This document shows, one piece after another, positions 19,794 to 29,879 of a stretch of DNA of 64,000 nt (positions within the stretch are counted from its first letter, which is position 1; each line of letters opens with the position of its first letter). Source of the DNA: a bacterium (GTDB lineage: Bacteria; Bacillota; Bacilli; Lactobacillales; Streptococcaceae); NCBI GenBank assembly GCA_905221115.1, contig CAJNBX010000003.1, positions 1 to 64,000 on the forward strand. The letters run 5' to 3'. Below the pieces are notes generated by a model that worked only from the letters and a program-made list of their open reading frames with translations, was not told the DNA's origin and made no database searches. The translations under genes were made by a program, and so were the position numbers.

Positions 19794-19967
19794 TTATTTC
19801 TTTGCTACCCAACCGATGGCATCGCTAGGTGGATTTTCAATATCAATCCAGATGAATTCAATACCGATCTCTCCATTCTTATACTTGATCAATCGAATAC
19901 CGTTAATTTCCAGTTCATTGAGCCGTTGACCTGTCAAGACTTGTCGTTCTTTCAAAATGAAAATCAT
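19794..19967 (-). CDS. Small protein of unknown function, 57 residues
   Basis: A short frame opening MIFILKERQVLTGQ and ending AIGWVAKK. It is 26 bases after the primase-helicase stop. I do not recognise the family. No clear ribosome-binding site precedes the ATG. Its reality is supported by a second, disrupted copy around 23880-23990 with the same RLNELE-NGI-L-K-K-GEI-IEF pattern. Both copies sit directly downstream of a defence-like gene. It could be a small regulatory or antitoxin-like partner, but nothing in the sequence proves a function. Confidence 0.5.
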   Translation of the reverse strand: MIFILKERQVLTGQRLNELEINGIRLIKYKNGEIGIEFIWIDIENPPSDAIGWVAKK

Positions 19968-19992
19968 ACATAGAAATTTTTAAAAATTTTCT

Positions 19993-22671
19993 CTATCGTA
20001 AACCCGCCACTAGTTCAGAAACTATACTAGCTGATTCCAAACGTAATATGGTCATTTCATCTACCTTCCCTAATAATGGCATTGCACCATACCAAACAAT
20101 AGTCTTGTTTACCAAAAGAATAGGCGTGACTATTTTTGATTGAGTAAAAGACACTTTAATTTTCTTGCTCTTCATCTGGTCTAGCCATGCTTTATTTGCA
20201 ACCGTCTCTGGTATACATATCTCAATTTGACTAATCCTAAATTCTTTTAGAAATTTCATCAGTTTTGTCTGGTGCACATAAGGTAAAATAAGCAGACATT
20301 CCTGTCTTTCCCCTGCCAAGTCCTCCCTCAACACATTCTCATATCTACTATCAACATAAACGAATTGTTTCTCCTCACCCTCGATGACACGATAATCCAT
20401 CTTTCGATAAGCTACTTGTCGTTTCTGAAACATCTTTTCTAAATAAGGAACATGAATATCCACATAATCGAAAATACGCACCAAAGACTTATCCTTGTAG
20501 TTTCTATGAATCCGACCTGCATACTGAATTAAATTATTTTTCCAAGAAAAGGGTGCTGCCAAGATAAGCGTGTCCAACTGAGGTAAGTCAAAACCTTCGC
20601 CAATGTATTTTCCAGTAGACAACAAAACAAACCCTTTATCTGACTGTTCTAACGTCTCCAGTAAACTCGTTCTCTCTCGGACTTTGGTTTTTCCACTAAT
20701 AATGTAACAGTCATCAACGTCTTTCTCTTTCAATAACTTTTCAAAGACATCTATCTGTTGAATTCGATTGACTAGAACCAAGATATTCCGCCTTTCTGCC
20801 ACTTGGGCTAGAATATCCTTGAGAATCAACTGATTCCTCGCTGAGTCAGTAGCAATCCAATCACTAAGCTGTATAAAATTACTTGCTTTGGTCTTTTCAA
20901 TCTCCAAATGACCAAAAGAAGTGAATCTTAATTGCAATTGCCGTTTAAAATCCGTTTCCCTCTTATCAGCAGTATGGAGTATCTCACCAATTCTCTGAAA
21001 AACGATAGGCTCATGACCATTCTTACGCTCAGGCGTAGCCGTCAAACCGTAAAGATACTTCCCTCTAAACTGAGCAACAACTTTTTCAAACATAAAAGCA
21101 GACACGTGATGACACTCATCCACAATCATCATCTCATACTTATCCAAAAGACTTTGACTATTTTCCAACTTAAATAGAAATTGAATCATAACAACATCAA
21201 CCAGTTTACTCAGCCATTTCTTAGTCCCACCGTACTGGCCAACATAGCCTATTATCTTTTCACGACCTGATGCCGTATAACGGGTAGCTTCTGCCTCTTC
21301 GAAAGTCAAAAAATGGTTTAAACGATCCAGCCATTGGTCTAAGAGTTGCTTATTATGAACTAGGATAATTGTTTTGGCCTTCCGTTCAGAGATGAGAGCA
21401 GCACCTAAAACGGTCTTCCCAAAACCAGTCTCCGCATGGAGTAGACCATTTTCTTTGGAAATCATATCTGACAGGGCTAACTCTTGCTCAAAAGTGAGTT
21501 CTCCCTTAAATTCCACTCTAATGGACCTTTGTACCTTTCTCCTATCTTCCACAGATACCTGCTTAAATTTATCTTGCAATGGATATAGCAAGCCTCTTGG
21601 CAGCCATAAATAATGATCGGATTCTCCAAATAAATACATTCGCTCAGGAATTTGATAGGTTGGCTGTCGCATCGCCTGTTTTAAATAAAATTCGGGATTA
21701 GAAAACGAAGCCATATTTTTCAAGAAAAACAGTGTCTTTGGTGTCACAGACGATTTTTCAAGTTGGATCATATTGGATAAGACGACTTTCAACTCCTTAT
21801 CCAATTCTTGCTTGCCTAACTCCTCTTGGATTAACAGTGACACTTTAGCAGTTGAAACCCTCTGAATTTCTTGTAGATACCTCCATTGGTCTTCATAAGG
21901 CTGAAAATGTTCATCCACAAAGACCGTTCGCCCTTGATGATAAGCTTCTCCTTGAAAAGGAAGTGCAATCAAATTACCAAATCCACCTTTAGGAAGAACA
22001 TCCTGATTTGGAAACATGCGATCAAAAGAATCAAAGGACAGTTGCATACTTTCCTGCATTGCCAGTTCTAACAGTTTCTTTCCAAACAAGCGAGCCTCTC
22101 GACTCGGAATCGCTTCCTCAAAGAAGAACCAAATGTGGAGTCCGTGACCCGAACGAGAAATCTCTAAATGGGCTTCCATCTGGCGTTCCCTGGCTATTCT
22201 TCGAATAGCTAAACCGGCTTCTTTCCAATCTCCTTCGTCCAAATCCAGTACCAAAAAATAACAGCTATCATCTAAGTGCATAGGAAAGATACCGATAGCT
22301 GTCTCCCCACGAAAATGAGATTTCAAAACGGAATCCGTCAATGTCTGGAAACTCCGTTTTTCAGGCGGCAACTGCTTCCAACCATAATCATAGGATGGAA
22401 AATACTGAATTTTCCCTTGATCATTGATAAAACTCTTAGCATAAACATCATAACGGCCAGCAAACACGGAGGTAAACAATTGTAATTTTTCTTGCGTCGT
22501 CAAGTGACTACTTTGAAGTTGGAACATCTCCTCGAACTGAGAACGTTCCATAACAAACTGGCTCTTGTCCTTAAGACGTTTACACAAGAAAAACTCACTA
22601 TCCCCATTAAAAGAAGAAAAAACATCAAGTACTTCTACCACAATTCCATCCAAAGACACAAAAACAGCCAT
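19993..22671 (-). CDS. AEP-type primase domain fused to SF2 helicase, with degenerate PLD-like tail
   Basis: An 892-residue multi-domain protein. Residues about 55-250 look like an archaeo-eukaryotic primase domain as found in TOTE-type helicases: the metal-binding LVLDLDEGDW (143-145 DLD) and SGHGLHIWFF (174-179). Residues about 395-760 are a superfamily 2 helicase with Walker A ETGFGKT (414-420), DECHH (518-522), LTATPER and motif VI QYAGRIHR. The last 120 residues resemble the PLD-like domain of such proteins, but HxK is not seen. The start at 22671 has AAGGAGGTGACTCTT before it. Such fusions are found in DNA-conflict loci. It is flanked by fic and a nuclease-like gene. Confidence 0.8.
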   Translation of the reverse strand: MAVFVSLDGIVVEVLDVFSSFNGDSEFFLCKRLKDKSQFVMERSQFEEMFQLQSSHLTTQEKLQLFTSVFAGRYDVYAKSFINDQGKIQYFPSYDYGWKQLPPEKRSFQTLTDSVLKSHFRGETAIGIFPMHLDDSCYFLVLDLDEGDWKEAGLAIRRIARERQMEAHLEISRSGHGLHIWFFFEEAIPSREARLFGKKLLELAMQESMQLSFDSFDRMFPNQDVLPKGGFGNLIALPFQGEAYHQGRTVFVDEHFQPYEDQWRYLQEIQRVSTAKVSLLIQEELGKQELDKELKVVLSNMIQLEKSSVTPKTLFFLKNMASFSNPEFYLKQAMRQPTYQIPERMYLFGESDHYLWLPRGLLYPLQDKFKQVSVEDRRKVQRSIRVEFKGELTFEQELALSDMISKENGLLHAETGFGKTVLGAALISERKAKTIILVHNKQLLDQWLDRLNHFLTFEEAEATRYTASGREKIIGYVGQYGGTKKWLSKLVDVVMIQFLFKLENSQSLLDKYEMMIVDECHHVSAFMFEKVVAQFRGKYLYGLTATPERKNGHEPIVFQRIGEILHTADKRETDFKRQLQLRFTSFGHLEIEKTKASNFIQLSDWIATDSARNQLILKDILAQVAERRNILVLVNRIQQIDVFEKLLKEKDVDDCYIISGKTKVRERTSLLETLEQSDKGFVLLSTGKYIGEGFDLPQLDTLILAAPFSWKNNLIQYAGRIHRNYKDKSLVRIFDYVDIHVPYLEKMFQKRQVAYRKMDYRVIEGEEKQFVYVDSRYENVLREDLAGERQECLLILPYVHQTKLMKFLKEFRISQIEICIPETVANKAWLDQMKSKKIKVSFTQSKIVTPILLVNKTIVWYGAMPLLGKVDEMTILRLESASIVSELVAGLR

Positions 22672-22929
22672 AAGAGTCACCTCCTTGATTCCTATAGGCT
22701 GATTATAACAAGAATAGCTGAAATTGTACACGAAAATAAAATCCGAATAATACTTATTCCGTCTCGCACCAGAAGGTACGAGGTAAATAGAGTTTAAACG
22801 AGCAGTCTATAAAATTCAAAAAACGCATATTATCAAGTGACACTAAATCTTTGATGATATACGTTTTCTTATGGGAATATTTACCTTATTTTGCCCCTAA
22901 AATTCAATGTTTACTCAGTATGAGGATTT

Positions 22930-23724
22930 TTAAAGATCGAGTTCTAGGTACATCTTTTCTGAGGACAGATCGTTTTGACCACCGAGCAAGAGATTTTCAA
23001 AAAAAGCTGTTAAAAACTCAGGGCGTCTCTGTAAGATCTTTGCATTATCTAATACCAAGGCATCACGAAAATACTTGGCATGTTGCTGAAATGGTGTATT
23101 ATCAATATCAAAACCAAACTCACGAAGATACTGAATCAAAAAAACCGTTACTGTCCGAGTGTTTCCTTCGCGAAATGGATGAATCTGCCAGATTCCTGAA
23201 ATAAAATGCTGGATTTTTTTAACCACATCCACCTGAGTTAGTGTCGCATATGCAACTTGTTTTTCCTGATTAAAATCATAATCCAATGTCATTTGAATCA
23301 TGGAGTAATCAGAGTACACAACACTTTCACCATTCAAAACAGGTTCATTCTTTGTGATATTGGTCTGACGAAATTGCCCCACCGGAATAGAGGTTTCAAA
23401 TATATCTTGAAACAACTCCTTATGAATAGCAAGTAAGGTTGCAGGACTGAAGCTAAAGCCTCTTCGAGATAATAGTTCCACGATACGAAGAGAAACCAAG
23501 TCTGCCTCCTCCGTACTCGCATCAATAGTATGATGATAAGCCGTTGCATCCTCATAAACCTGCTCATAAGTCAATTCACCCCGAGCCTGTTTCTCAGCCA
23601 AAGATTCCATATAAGCTGATGGCACTAGATTATCAACCTTCTGTAGGCCAAAACCGATCTGCCATAAGTCACGTTTAGCTTCATAAGACAAGTTTGGATC
23701 GTCAATGTTGTAAGTTGGTTGCAT
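22930..23724 (-). CDS. Fic family protein
   Basis: A 264-residue Fic-domain protein with an intact catalytic motif IHPFREGNTRT (His182, Asn188, Arg190), matching HxFx(D/E)GN(G/K)R. Such proteins transfer AMP or other nucleotides to target hydroxyls. The flap segment GQFRQTNITKNEPV precedes it. I do not see a clear (S/T)xxxE(G/N) inhibitory helix within the protein, nor a separate small antitoxin directly upstream, so its control is unclear. Same strand as the primase-helicase and DUF3883 genes. Part of the accessory island between rpoE and valS. Confidence 0.88.
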   Translation of the reverse strand: MQPTYNIDDPNLSYEAKRDLWQIGFGLQKVDNLVPSAYMESLAEKQARGELTYEQVYEDATAYHHTIDASTEEADLVSLRIVELLSRRGFSFSPATLLAIHKELFQDIFETSIPVGQFRQTNITKNEPVLNGESVVYSDYSMIQMTLDYDFNQEKQVAYATLTQVDVVKKIQHFISGIWQIHPFREGNTRTVTVFLIQYLREFGFDIDNTPFQQHAKYFRDALVLDNAKILQRRPEFLTAFFENLLLGGQNDLSSEKMYLELDL

Positions 23725-23879
23725 AGAAAGGTCCTTTCAATTCTTTTTCTTCATTACCATTAAATCACGAAATTGGTTGGAAACTGGCTTAAACTATAAA
23801 AAGCTCTCACAATATGTTCTATGAAATATATATACTTCATATAAATAATAAAAGAGTTGTAGTCAGCACTAGTGGTGAA

Positions 23880-23990
23880 TTCAATGTTAATTTCGCCATC
23901 TTTAAACTTAGTCAAACAAATACCATTGTTCTCCAGTTCATTAAGTCGTTAACCCGCCATGACTTCTATCTGCTTTAATTAGAAAAGTTA
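23880..23990 (-). pseudogene. Broken second copy of the 57-residue small gene
   Basis: Read on the minus strand in the matching frame it gives KQIEVMAG, a stop, then RLNELENNGICLTKFKDGEI and INIEF. This aligns without gaps to the small gene at 19794-19967 (LTGQRLNELEINGIRLIKYK). A CAA glutamine codon has become TAA, and similarity ends after the IEF codons, so the 3' part is lost or replaced. It lies about 12 bases after the DUF3883 gene stop. Confidence 0.75.
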
Positions 23991-24001
23991 AGGGGGGAGA
24001 A

Positions 24002-24757
24002 CTAATACAAATCTTCTAAGCTCCTATATTCTATGACTTCATTTTTTATGATGCTCTTTTGGAATTCAAAATGATTCAAAGGATTATCAATTAACACTAG
24101 CTTGGGAATATCATCTAGGTTAGTAACTAAGGATAAAATAAAATCTGATTTAAACTCTTTGGCTTTTTCATATTCTCTGGCAGTCAATCGAATGCGACCC
24201 TTAGATTTTCGAATTCCTTTAACTTCGGCAAGATAAGAATGTTCTTGAACATCTACTTGGAAATCATATCCATCACCATAAAGACGGGCATCGGTCAATA
24301 GTCCACCTTGAAATTTTTCTTCTTTATCAAAGTTGAGTATAAAATAATTTTCTGCTTCCATTCCAGTTTCTTGTAGACGTTTGAATTTAGTTCTAATTAT
24401 TGGTTTTTCAATGGTAGTAATGCCTGTTTCCTTTCCTTCACTAGCAAGTAACATTTTAACGATTTCAGCATAACTATGAACATCTTCATTTCCAAACATC
24501 ATATCAATTAAATCTTTACGAAAACGGTAAACTTCAGCTTTCTGCCACCAACCTTTTCGATTATTGTCAAAATAAGGATCAAATAAATCCATTCTATTTT
24601 TTACAACTCCAGTTGTTTCAGCAATTCCCAGAGAAACCACATGGCGATAAAACTCCGACTTGCTAGAACATTGAAATTCTTTTATCAAAAGCTTGTCAAA
24701 CTTGGCAAGACCGTAGCCAATTAGATTTAACAATTCATAATGAGGGTGTTTAGACAT
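24002..24757 (-). CDS. DUF3883 domain protein, PD-(D/E)xK nuclease-like
   Basis: A 251-residue protein. The C-terminal part carries a DUF3883-like (NOV C-terminal) restriction-endonuclease fold signature: GDGYDFQVDV with Asp165, then YLAEVKGIRKSKGRIRLTAREYEKA with Glu178-x-Lys180 and a downstream helix. The first 130 residues have no family I recognise. The start at 24757 is chosen for GGAG six bases upstream; the frame is open 15 bases further. DUF3883 proteins are common in defence islands, and here it sits beside Fic and primase-helicase genes. DNA cleavage is an inference. Confidence 0.72.
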   Translation of the reverse strand: MSKHPHYELLNLIGYGLAKFDKLLIKEFQCSSKSEFYRHVVSLGIAETTGVVKNRMDLFDPYFDNNRKGWWQKAEVYRFRKDLIDMMFGNEDVHSYAEIVKMLLASEGKETGITTIEKPIIRTKFKRLQETGMEAENYFILNFDKEEKFQGGLLTDARLYGDGYDFQVDVQEHSYLAEVKGIRKSKGRIRLTAREYEKAKEFKSDFILSLVTNLDDIPKLVLIDNPLNHFEFQKSIIKNEVIEYRSLEDLY

Positions 24758-24794
24758 CACTTTCTCCATCAATAGATATTGATTTCATTATACC

Positions 24795-24820
24795 AAAAAA
24801 CACGGCTTACCACCGTGTTT
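24795..24820 (-). terminator. Terminator of valS
   Basis: On the minus strand AACACGG pairs with CCGTGTT around a seven-base loop and is followed by TTTTGG, just past the valS stop. Confidence 0.8.
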
Positions 24821-24826
24821 CTATGT

Positions 24827-27478
24827 TTATTTCACCAACTTCTTCATCTCATCAATACGTGCGACGGTCGCGTCGTATTTGGCTTGGTAGTCGGCTTGTT
24901 TGTCGCGTTCTTTTTGGACGACTTCTGGTTTGGCGTTGGCTACGAAGCGTTCGTTAGAGAGCTTCTTACCGACCATATCTAGTTCTTTTTGCCATTTAGC
25001 CAGTTCCTTGTCGAGACGAGCCAATTCTTCTTCAACATTGAGGAGGTCAGCGAGTGGCAGGTAGATTTCTGCTCCTGTGATGACGCTTGACATAGCGAGT
25101 TCAGGTGCAGGGATGGTTGAGGCGATTTCCAAGTGTTCTGGATTTGTGAAGCGTTTGATGTAGTTGACATTGCTGTTAAAGAAGGCTTCCAAGTCGCTAT
25201 CGCTTGTCTTAACAAGGATGGTGATAGGCTTGCTTGGAGCAACGTTTACTTCCGCACGCGCATTCCGAACAGCACGGATCAAGTCTTTGAGACTTTCCAC
25301 ACCTGTGTGAGCCGCAAGATCTTCAAAGACTGGGTTGACAGTTGGGTATTCTGCTGTAACGATAGAGCCTTCTGAGATTTGTCCAAAGATTTCCTCTGTC
25401 ACGAATGGCATAATTGGGTGGAGGAGACGAAGGATCTTGTCCAGAGTGTAAAGGAGAACAGAGCGTGTGATGACTTTCTCTTCTTCATTGTCGCTATAAA
25501 GGACTTCCTTGGTCAACTCAACGTACCAGTCCGCAAACTCGTCCCAGATGAAGTTGTAGAGGATATGTCCAGCGACACCAAACTCAAACTTGTCAAAGTT
25601 GGCAGTAGCTTTTCCGATGGTTTCATTAAGGTTGTGGAGAATCCAACGGTCTGTGACATTTCCAGCTTCCTTGTTAACAACTTTTTCCACATTAGCAGTT
25701 GCTTGCTCAAGGGTCAAGCCTTCATTATTCATGAGGATGTAGCGAGAGATGTTCCAGATTTTGTTAATGAAGTTCCATGAAGCATCCATTTTCTCGTAAG
25801 AGAAGCGCACGTCTTGCCCCGGTGCAGAACCGTTTGAAAGGAACCAACGAAGGGCATCGGCACCGTATTTCTCGATGACATCCATCGGGTCAATCCCGTT
25901 ACCGAGAGATTTAGACATCTTGCGTCCTTGCTCGTCACGGATGAGACCGTGGATAAGCACGTTTTGGAATGGCTGACGACCAGTGAATTCCAAGGATTGG
26001 AAGATCATACGAGACACCCAGAAGAAGATGATGTCGTAACCTGTTACCAAGGTTGAAGTTGGGAAATAACGTTTGAAGTCTTCTGAGTCGACATCCGGCC
26101 AGCCCATAGTAGAGAATGGCCAAAGGGCAGAACTGAACCAAGTGTCCAAGACATCTTCGTCCTGAGTCCATCCGTCACCTTCTGGAGCTTCCTCACCGAC
26201 GTATATTTCACCCTCAGCATTGTACCAAGCAGGGATTTGGTGACCCCACCAGAGCTGACGAGAGATTACCCAGTCGTGAACATTTTCCATCCATTGAAGG
26301 AAGGTATCATTAAAACGAGGTGGGTAGAATTCTACCTTGTCTTCTGTATCTTGGTTAGTAATAGCATTCTTGGCCAATTGGTCCATCTTGACGAACCATT
26401 GCGTAGACAAGCGTGGCTCAACCACAACACCAGTACGCTCTGAGTGACCAACACTGTGGACACGTTTTTCGATTTTAACGAGGGTACCGATTTCTTCCAA
26501 CTTGGCAACGACTGCCTTACGAGCTTCAAAACGGTCCATACCTGCAAATTCGAAGGCAAGCTCATTCATAGTTCCGTCGTCGTTCATGACGTTGACTTGT
26601 GGCAAGTTGTGGCGTTGACCAACCAAGAAGTCGTTTGGATCGTGAGCAGGTGTGATTTTCACGACACCTGTACCAAACTCAGGATCTGCGTGTTCGTCGG
26701 CCACGATTGGAATTAGTTTATTAGCGATTGGAAGGATGACGTTTTTACCGATCAAGTCCTTGTAGCGTGGGTCTTCTGGATTGACCGCAACAGCTACGTC
26801 CCCAAACATGGTCTCAGGACGAGTTGTCGCAACTTCAAGGGCGCGTGAACCGTCTTCCAGCATGTAATTCATGTGGTAGAAGGCACCTTCTACGTCCTTG
26901 TGGATAACTTCGATATCAGAAAGGGCTGTGCGAGCTGCTGGGTCCCAGTTGATAATAAACTCACCACGGTAGATCCAGCCTTTCTTGTAAAGGTCCACAA
27001 AGACCTTGCGAACGGCTTTCGACAAGCCTTCGTCAAGAGTGAAACGCTCGCGAGAGTAGTCTACAGAGAGCCCCATCTTGCCCCATTGTTCCTTGATAGT
27101 AGTGGCATATTCGTCTTTCCATTCCCAGACCTTCTCGAGGAATTTTTCACGACCAAGATCATAGCGGGAAATGCCTTCTCCACGCAAGCGCTCTTCAACC
27201 TTAGCCTGAGTCGCAATCCCAGCGTGGTCCATCCCTGGAAGCCAAAGCGTGTCAAAACCTTGCATGCGTTTTTGACGGATAATAATATCCTGTAAAGTTG
27301 TATCCCAAGCGTGACCAAGGTGGAGTTTACCAGTTACGTTTGGTGGTGGAATCACGATTGAATAAGGCTTCGCCTTTTGATCGCCTGAAGGCTTGAAAAC
27401 ATCAGCATCAAGCCATTTTTGGTAACGACCAGCCTCAACCTCGGCTGGATTGTATTTAGGTGAAAGTTCTTTAGACAT
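24827..27478 (-). CDS. valS: Valyl-tRNA synthetase
   Basis: A class I synthetase charging tRNA-Val. It has 883 residues, opening [20 protein letters not shown]. It has the HIGH-type motif [14 protein letters not shown], a CP1 editing domain, the KMSKS-type [11 protein letters not shown], and a C-terminal coiled-coil arm ([20 protein letters not shown]). SD AAAGGACAAA precedes the ATG. No T-box lies directly upstream; instead a RhuM/helical-repeat cassette occupies that side and a decayed copy of its own first 180 bases is found at about 29980-30157. It is probably expressed from a promoter in the 126-base gap. Confidence 0.98.
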   Translation of the reverse strand: MSKELSPKYNPAEVEAGRYQKWLDADVFKPSGDQKAKPYSIVIPPPNVTGKLHLGHAWDTTLQDIIIRQKRMQGFDTLWLPGMDHAGIATQAKVEERLRGEGISRYDLGREKFLEKVWEWKDEYATTIKEQWGKMGLSVDYSRERFTLDEGLSKAVRKVFVDLYKKGWIYRGEFIINWDPAARTALSDIEVIHKDVEGAFYHMNYMLEDGSRALEVATTRPETMFGDVAVAVNPEDPRYKDLIGKNVILPIANKLIPIVADEHADPEFGTGVVKITPAHDPNDFLVGQRHNLPQVNVMNDDGTMNELAFEFAGMDRFEARKAVVAKLEEIGTLVKIEKRVHSVGHSERTGVVVEPRLSTQWFVKMDQLAKNAITNQDTEDKVEFYPPRFNDTFLQWMENVHDWVISRQLWWGHQIPAWYNAEGEIYVGEEAPEGDGWTQDEDVLDTWFSSALWPFSTMGWPDVDSEDFKRYFPTSTLVTGYDIIFFWVSRMIFQSLEFTGRQPFQNVLIHGLIRDEQGRKMSKSLGNGIDPMDVIEKYGADALRWFLSNGSAPGQDVRFSYEKMDASWNFINKIWNISRYILMNNEGLTLEQATANVEKVVNKEAGNVTDRWILHNLNETIGKATANFDKFEFGVAGHILYNFIWDEFADWYVELTKEVLYSDNEEEKVITRSVLLYTLDKILRLLHPIMPFVTEEIFGQISEGSIVTAEYPTVNPVFEDLAAHTGVESLKDLIRAVRNARAEVNVAPSKPITILVKTSDSDLEAFFNSNVNYIKRFTNPEHLEIASTIPAPELAMSSVITGAEIYLPLADLLNVEEELARLDKELAKWQKELDMVGKKLSNERFVANAKPEVVQKERDKQADYQAKYDATVARIDEMKKLVK

Positions 27479-27522
27479 GTGTTTGTCCTTTCTAGTTAAT
27501 ATCTTTAAATAAAATTAGTATG

Positions 27523-27571
27523 TAGAAGATAGGCCTTGATTCAGCACATCTGATTTTTTCAGTATCTTCTA
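27523..27571 (-). other. Hairpin in the valS leader
   Basis: A perfect TAGAAGATA/TATCTTCTA inverted repeat encloses a smaller CTGA/TCAG hairpin, about 45 bases before the valS start. It has no T-box consensus. Possible roles are RNA stability or a factor-dependent leader; nothing more can be read from it. Confidence 0.45.
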
Positions 27572-27604
27572 TTAGCAAAAAAGAAACTGTATAAAAATTT
27601 TACA

Positions 27605-28606
27605 TTAACTTTCTCTCATTATCTTCATAATATGTTTATCAAAGTCCGATAGAATTTTTTGAGTTCGGTTAAATTTTTCATACTCCTGGATGGCTTTTGA
27701 GTCTGCTTGTTTCTTGGAAATACTTCCTTTTCCTTCTAAAATTTCGTACTCATTAAAAGATAGAAAACGATCAATACTATCTGCCAATCCTCGCATGGTA
27801 AAAGTGTTACGGCGCTCAACCAAACCCTCAATATAATCAAAATAGGCTGTAACAGTTCGCTCTAGTTGTCGAATTTCTTTTTCTTGCAAATAATTTTTGG
27901 CTACCGTCACATCTGATTTGATCACTCGTCCATCAGGTGCATTCTTCCAAGAAGTTAATCCCATTTTTTCTTTACTAGCATCGGCTTGTTGATAGATAAT
28001 TTCTGCAGCCGTACTTCCAGTAATTGCATAATGAAATTTATTTTGCACCATAGCATAGAAATTTTTAGTAATATCTGAGTTTCGATCATAATCTATGGCA
28101 CATTCAGCAAAGATATCCGTAATTTGTTGATAGATTCGGCGCTCGCTAGAACGAATAGAGCGAATTCGTTCTAAAAGTTCACGGAAATAATCTTGTCCGA
28201 AAACTGTCTGTCCTTGTTTCAAGCGTTCATCATCCAAAACAAAACCTTTGATGATAAATTCTTTCAAGGTCTTGGTTGCCCAAATTCTAAATTGAGTAGC
28301 CTTGCTGGAATTTACACGATAGCCTACTGAAATGATAGCATCCAGATTGTAATATTCAAGTTCACGCCGGACAGTTCTATTGCCCTCTTGTTGAACCTGT
28401 GCAAATTTTGCACAAGTTGACACCTTATCTAACTCACCACTATCATAAATGTTTTTTAAGTGCTTTGTAATGACACTTCGTTCAACTCCAAAGAGCTCTG
28501 CAAGACCTTTTTGAGTCAACCAAAGATTTTCATCTTGTAAAAGGATATCTAGCTGAACGTCACCATTTGGTGTAGTATACAGGATGAAATTAGAAATTTC
28601 ATTCAA
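27605..28606 (-). CDS. RhuM family protein
   Basis: A 333-residue homologue of the Salmonella SPI-3 RhuM group, a widespread family of unknown biochemical role often found in accessory islands. It starts at TTG (MNEISNFILYTTPNGD), chosen because GGGAGGTG lies eight bases upstream; a second in-frame TTG is 24 bases earlier, inside that site. An N-terminal winged-helix-like region (LWLTQKGLAELFGVERSVITKHLKNIY) suggests DNA binding. The conserved family core is RVNSSKATQFRIWATKTLKEF. The stop of the preceding gene is 31 bases upstream, so the two are likely co-transcribed. Confidence 0.82.
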   Translation of the reverse strand: MNEISNFILYTTPNGDVQLDILLQDENLWLTQKGLAELFGVERSVITKHLKNIYDSGELDKVSTCAKFAQVQQEGNRTVRRELEYYNLDAIISVGYRVNSSKATQFRIWATKTLKEFIIKGFVLDDERLKQGQTVFGQDYFRELLERIRSIRSSERRIYQQITDIFAECAIDYDRNSDITKNFYAMVQNKFHYAITGSTAAEIIYQQADASKEKMGLTSWKNAPDGRVIKSDVTVAKNYLQEKEIRQLERTVTAYFDYIEGLVERRNTFTMRGLADSIDRFLSFNEYEILEGKGSISKKQADSKAIQEYEKFNRTQKILSDFDKHIMKIMRES

Positions 28607-28637
28607 GACAATTTCACCTCCCCCCTTCAATAAACAA

Positions 28638-29879
28638 TTACTTCTCGTTCTTAAACTTTATGCCGTTTTCTTTCAGCTTTTTAACGGTTACGGGACCAAT
28701 TCCCTTCAAAGCGAGAACTTCTTTTTCAGTCCATTTTTTGAAATCTGAAGACCTATGAATCCCATTTTCAACAAAGATGTGAACAAAATCCATCCGAATT
28801 CCCTTCATTTTTCCCTCATTCATAAAGGAATGCCAGTCAGTGACCTCGGATAAATTTCTTATCATACTAGAATGATTCGAAAATACTGGTTTACGGCGGA
28901 ACTTTTCGGCCTCGTTTGTTAAAAATTTCGTTAAAATAATATTTTCTAGTAAGTAATCAAACAGAGGGTACAAACTAGCTTGTAACGATTCAACTGAATT
29001 TGGACAATAGCATTCTTGGTCTTCTATATCTATAACCTTGAATTGCCAATCTTCCTCTATAAAGAATTCAACAGCTTCATCATTGATTTCCACTAACTTT
29101 GCAAATAGCCGACTTGCTTCTTCAATTTTTCCTTGAGAAAAAGCAGAGATGATGGCATGAATAAGAATGGTATCATCCCGTTTCCCTTTATTTAATTCTT
29201 CACGATAGAAACGTTCAACCTTTAGTTCCTGACCAGTAATATGATACAAGGAAAGCATACAGAAGACAAAATTTGGAGGAAAACGTTCTGGTCGCTTACT
29301 TAAGTATAAGTTAACCAATTCCAAAGCCTTAGAATTGAAGTTCTCCATCATGTAATACTCAATCAGAAACATCAGAGCAGACAGGATAGGACGGGCTTCA
29401 AAATAGTTCCAACTATTGTAGCCGTTCATTTTCCATTTTTCTAAAACTAGAGTTTCAAAATCCAATACCTTTTTAAAGGTTGACAAATCAAAATCTTCAA
29501 CCTCTGATAAGAACAAGTGGAAATCAGCAGCAAAATAATCTGGATTGATTTTTAAAACTTGTTTTAACAGTTTATTTCGCTTCTGTGTATTTGGAGTATG
29601 CATAGCTTCTCTAAATATAGCATGATCCTGTTTCCAATCAAAAGTCCTATTTTTCAGTTGGTAATTGATTAGCTGGACATCTGGATACTCTCCATGTTCA
29701 TCAGCATATTGCATCACTGCTGTATGTAGTTCATCGAAATTTTGAATGGTCCGACGTTCTACAAAAGTTGGATTTTTGGCCATGATTTCTGTCCAAGCAG
29801 CCTCTTCTTCAGAAATAACTTTGATATCCAACTTTTGCTGGCGTTTTAATTCTTTTTTTCTATTTTTCTTTTTAGCCAT
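28638..29879 (-). CDS. Helical-repeat protein with C-terminal helix-hairpin-helix module
   Basis: A 413-residue protein. It has a lysine/arginine-rich N-terminus (MAKKKNRKKELKRQQK), then TPR-like helical repeats across residues about 90-290 (for example SKALELVNLYLSKRPERF), then a C-terminal HhH unit SDFKKWTEKEVLALKGIGPV followed by KKLKENGIKFK. The HhH tail is nearly identical to that of the small protein at 33010-33405, implying a shared, moved module for nucleic-acid binding. No enzyme motif is seen. It forms an operon with the RhuM-like gene. Confidence 0.65.
   Translation of the reverse strand: MAKKKNRKKELKRQQKLDIKVISEEEAAWTEIMAKNPTFVERRTIQNFDELHTAVMQYADEHGEYPDVQLINYQLKNRTFDWKQDHAIFREAMHTPNTQKRNKLLKQVLKINPDYFAADFHLFLSEVEDFDLSTFKKVLDFETLVLEKWKMNGYNSWNYFEARPILSALMFLIEYYMMENFNSKALELVNLYLSKRPERFPPNFVFCMLSLYHITGQELKVERFYREELNKGKRDDTILIHAIISAFSQGKIEEASRLFAKLVEINDEAVEFFIEEDWQFKVIDIEDQECYCPNSVESLQASLYPLFDYLLENIILTKFLTNEAEKFRRKPVFSNHSSMIRNLSEVTDWHSFMNEGKMKGIRMDFVHIFVENGIHRSSDFKKWTEKEVLALKGIGPVTVKKLKENGIKFKNEK

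Noticed and set aside
22851..23204. Plus-strand frame of 117 codons at the end of the Fic gene
   Set aside because: Overlaps the Fic reading frame in antisense; the Fic motif is intact on the other strand.
27479..27604. Possible T-box upstream of valS
   Set aside because: No GGTGG-ACCGCG sequence and no terminator/antiterminator pair; only a simple hairpin is present.
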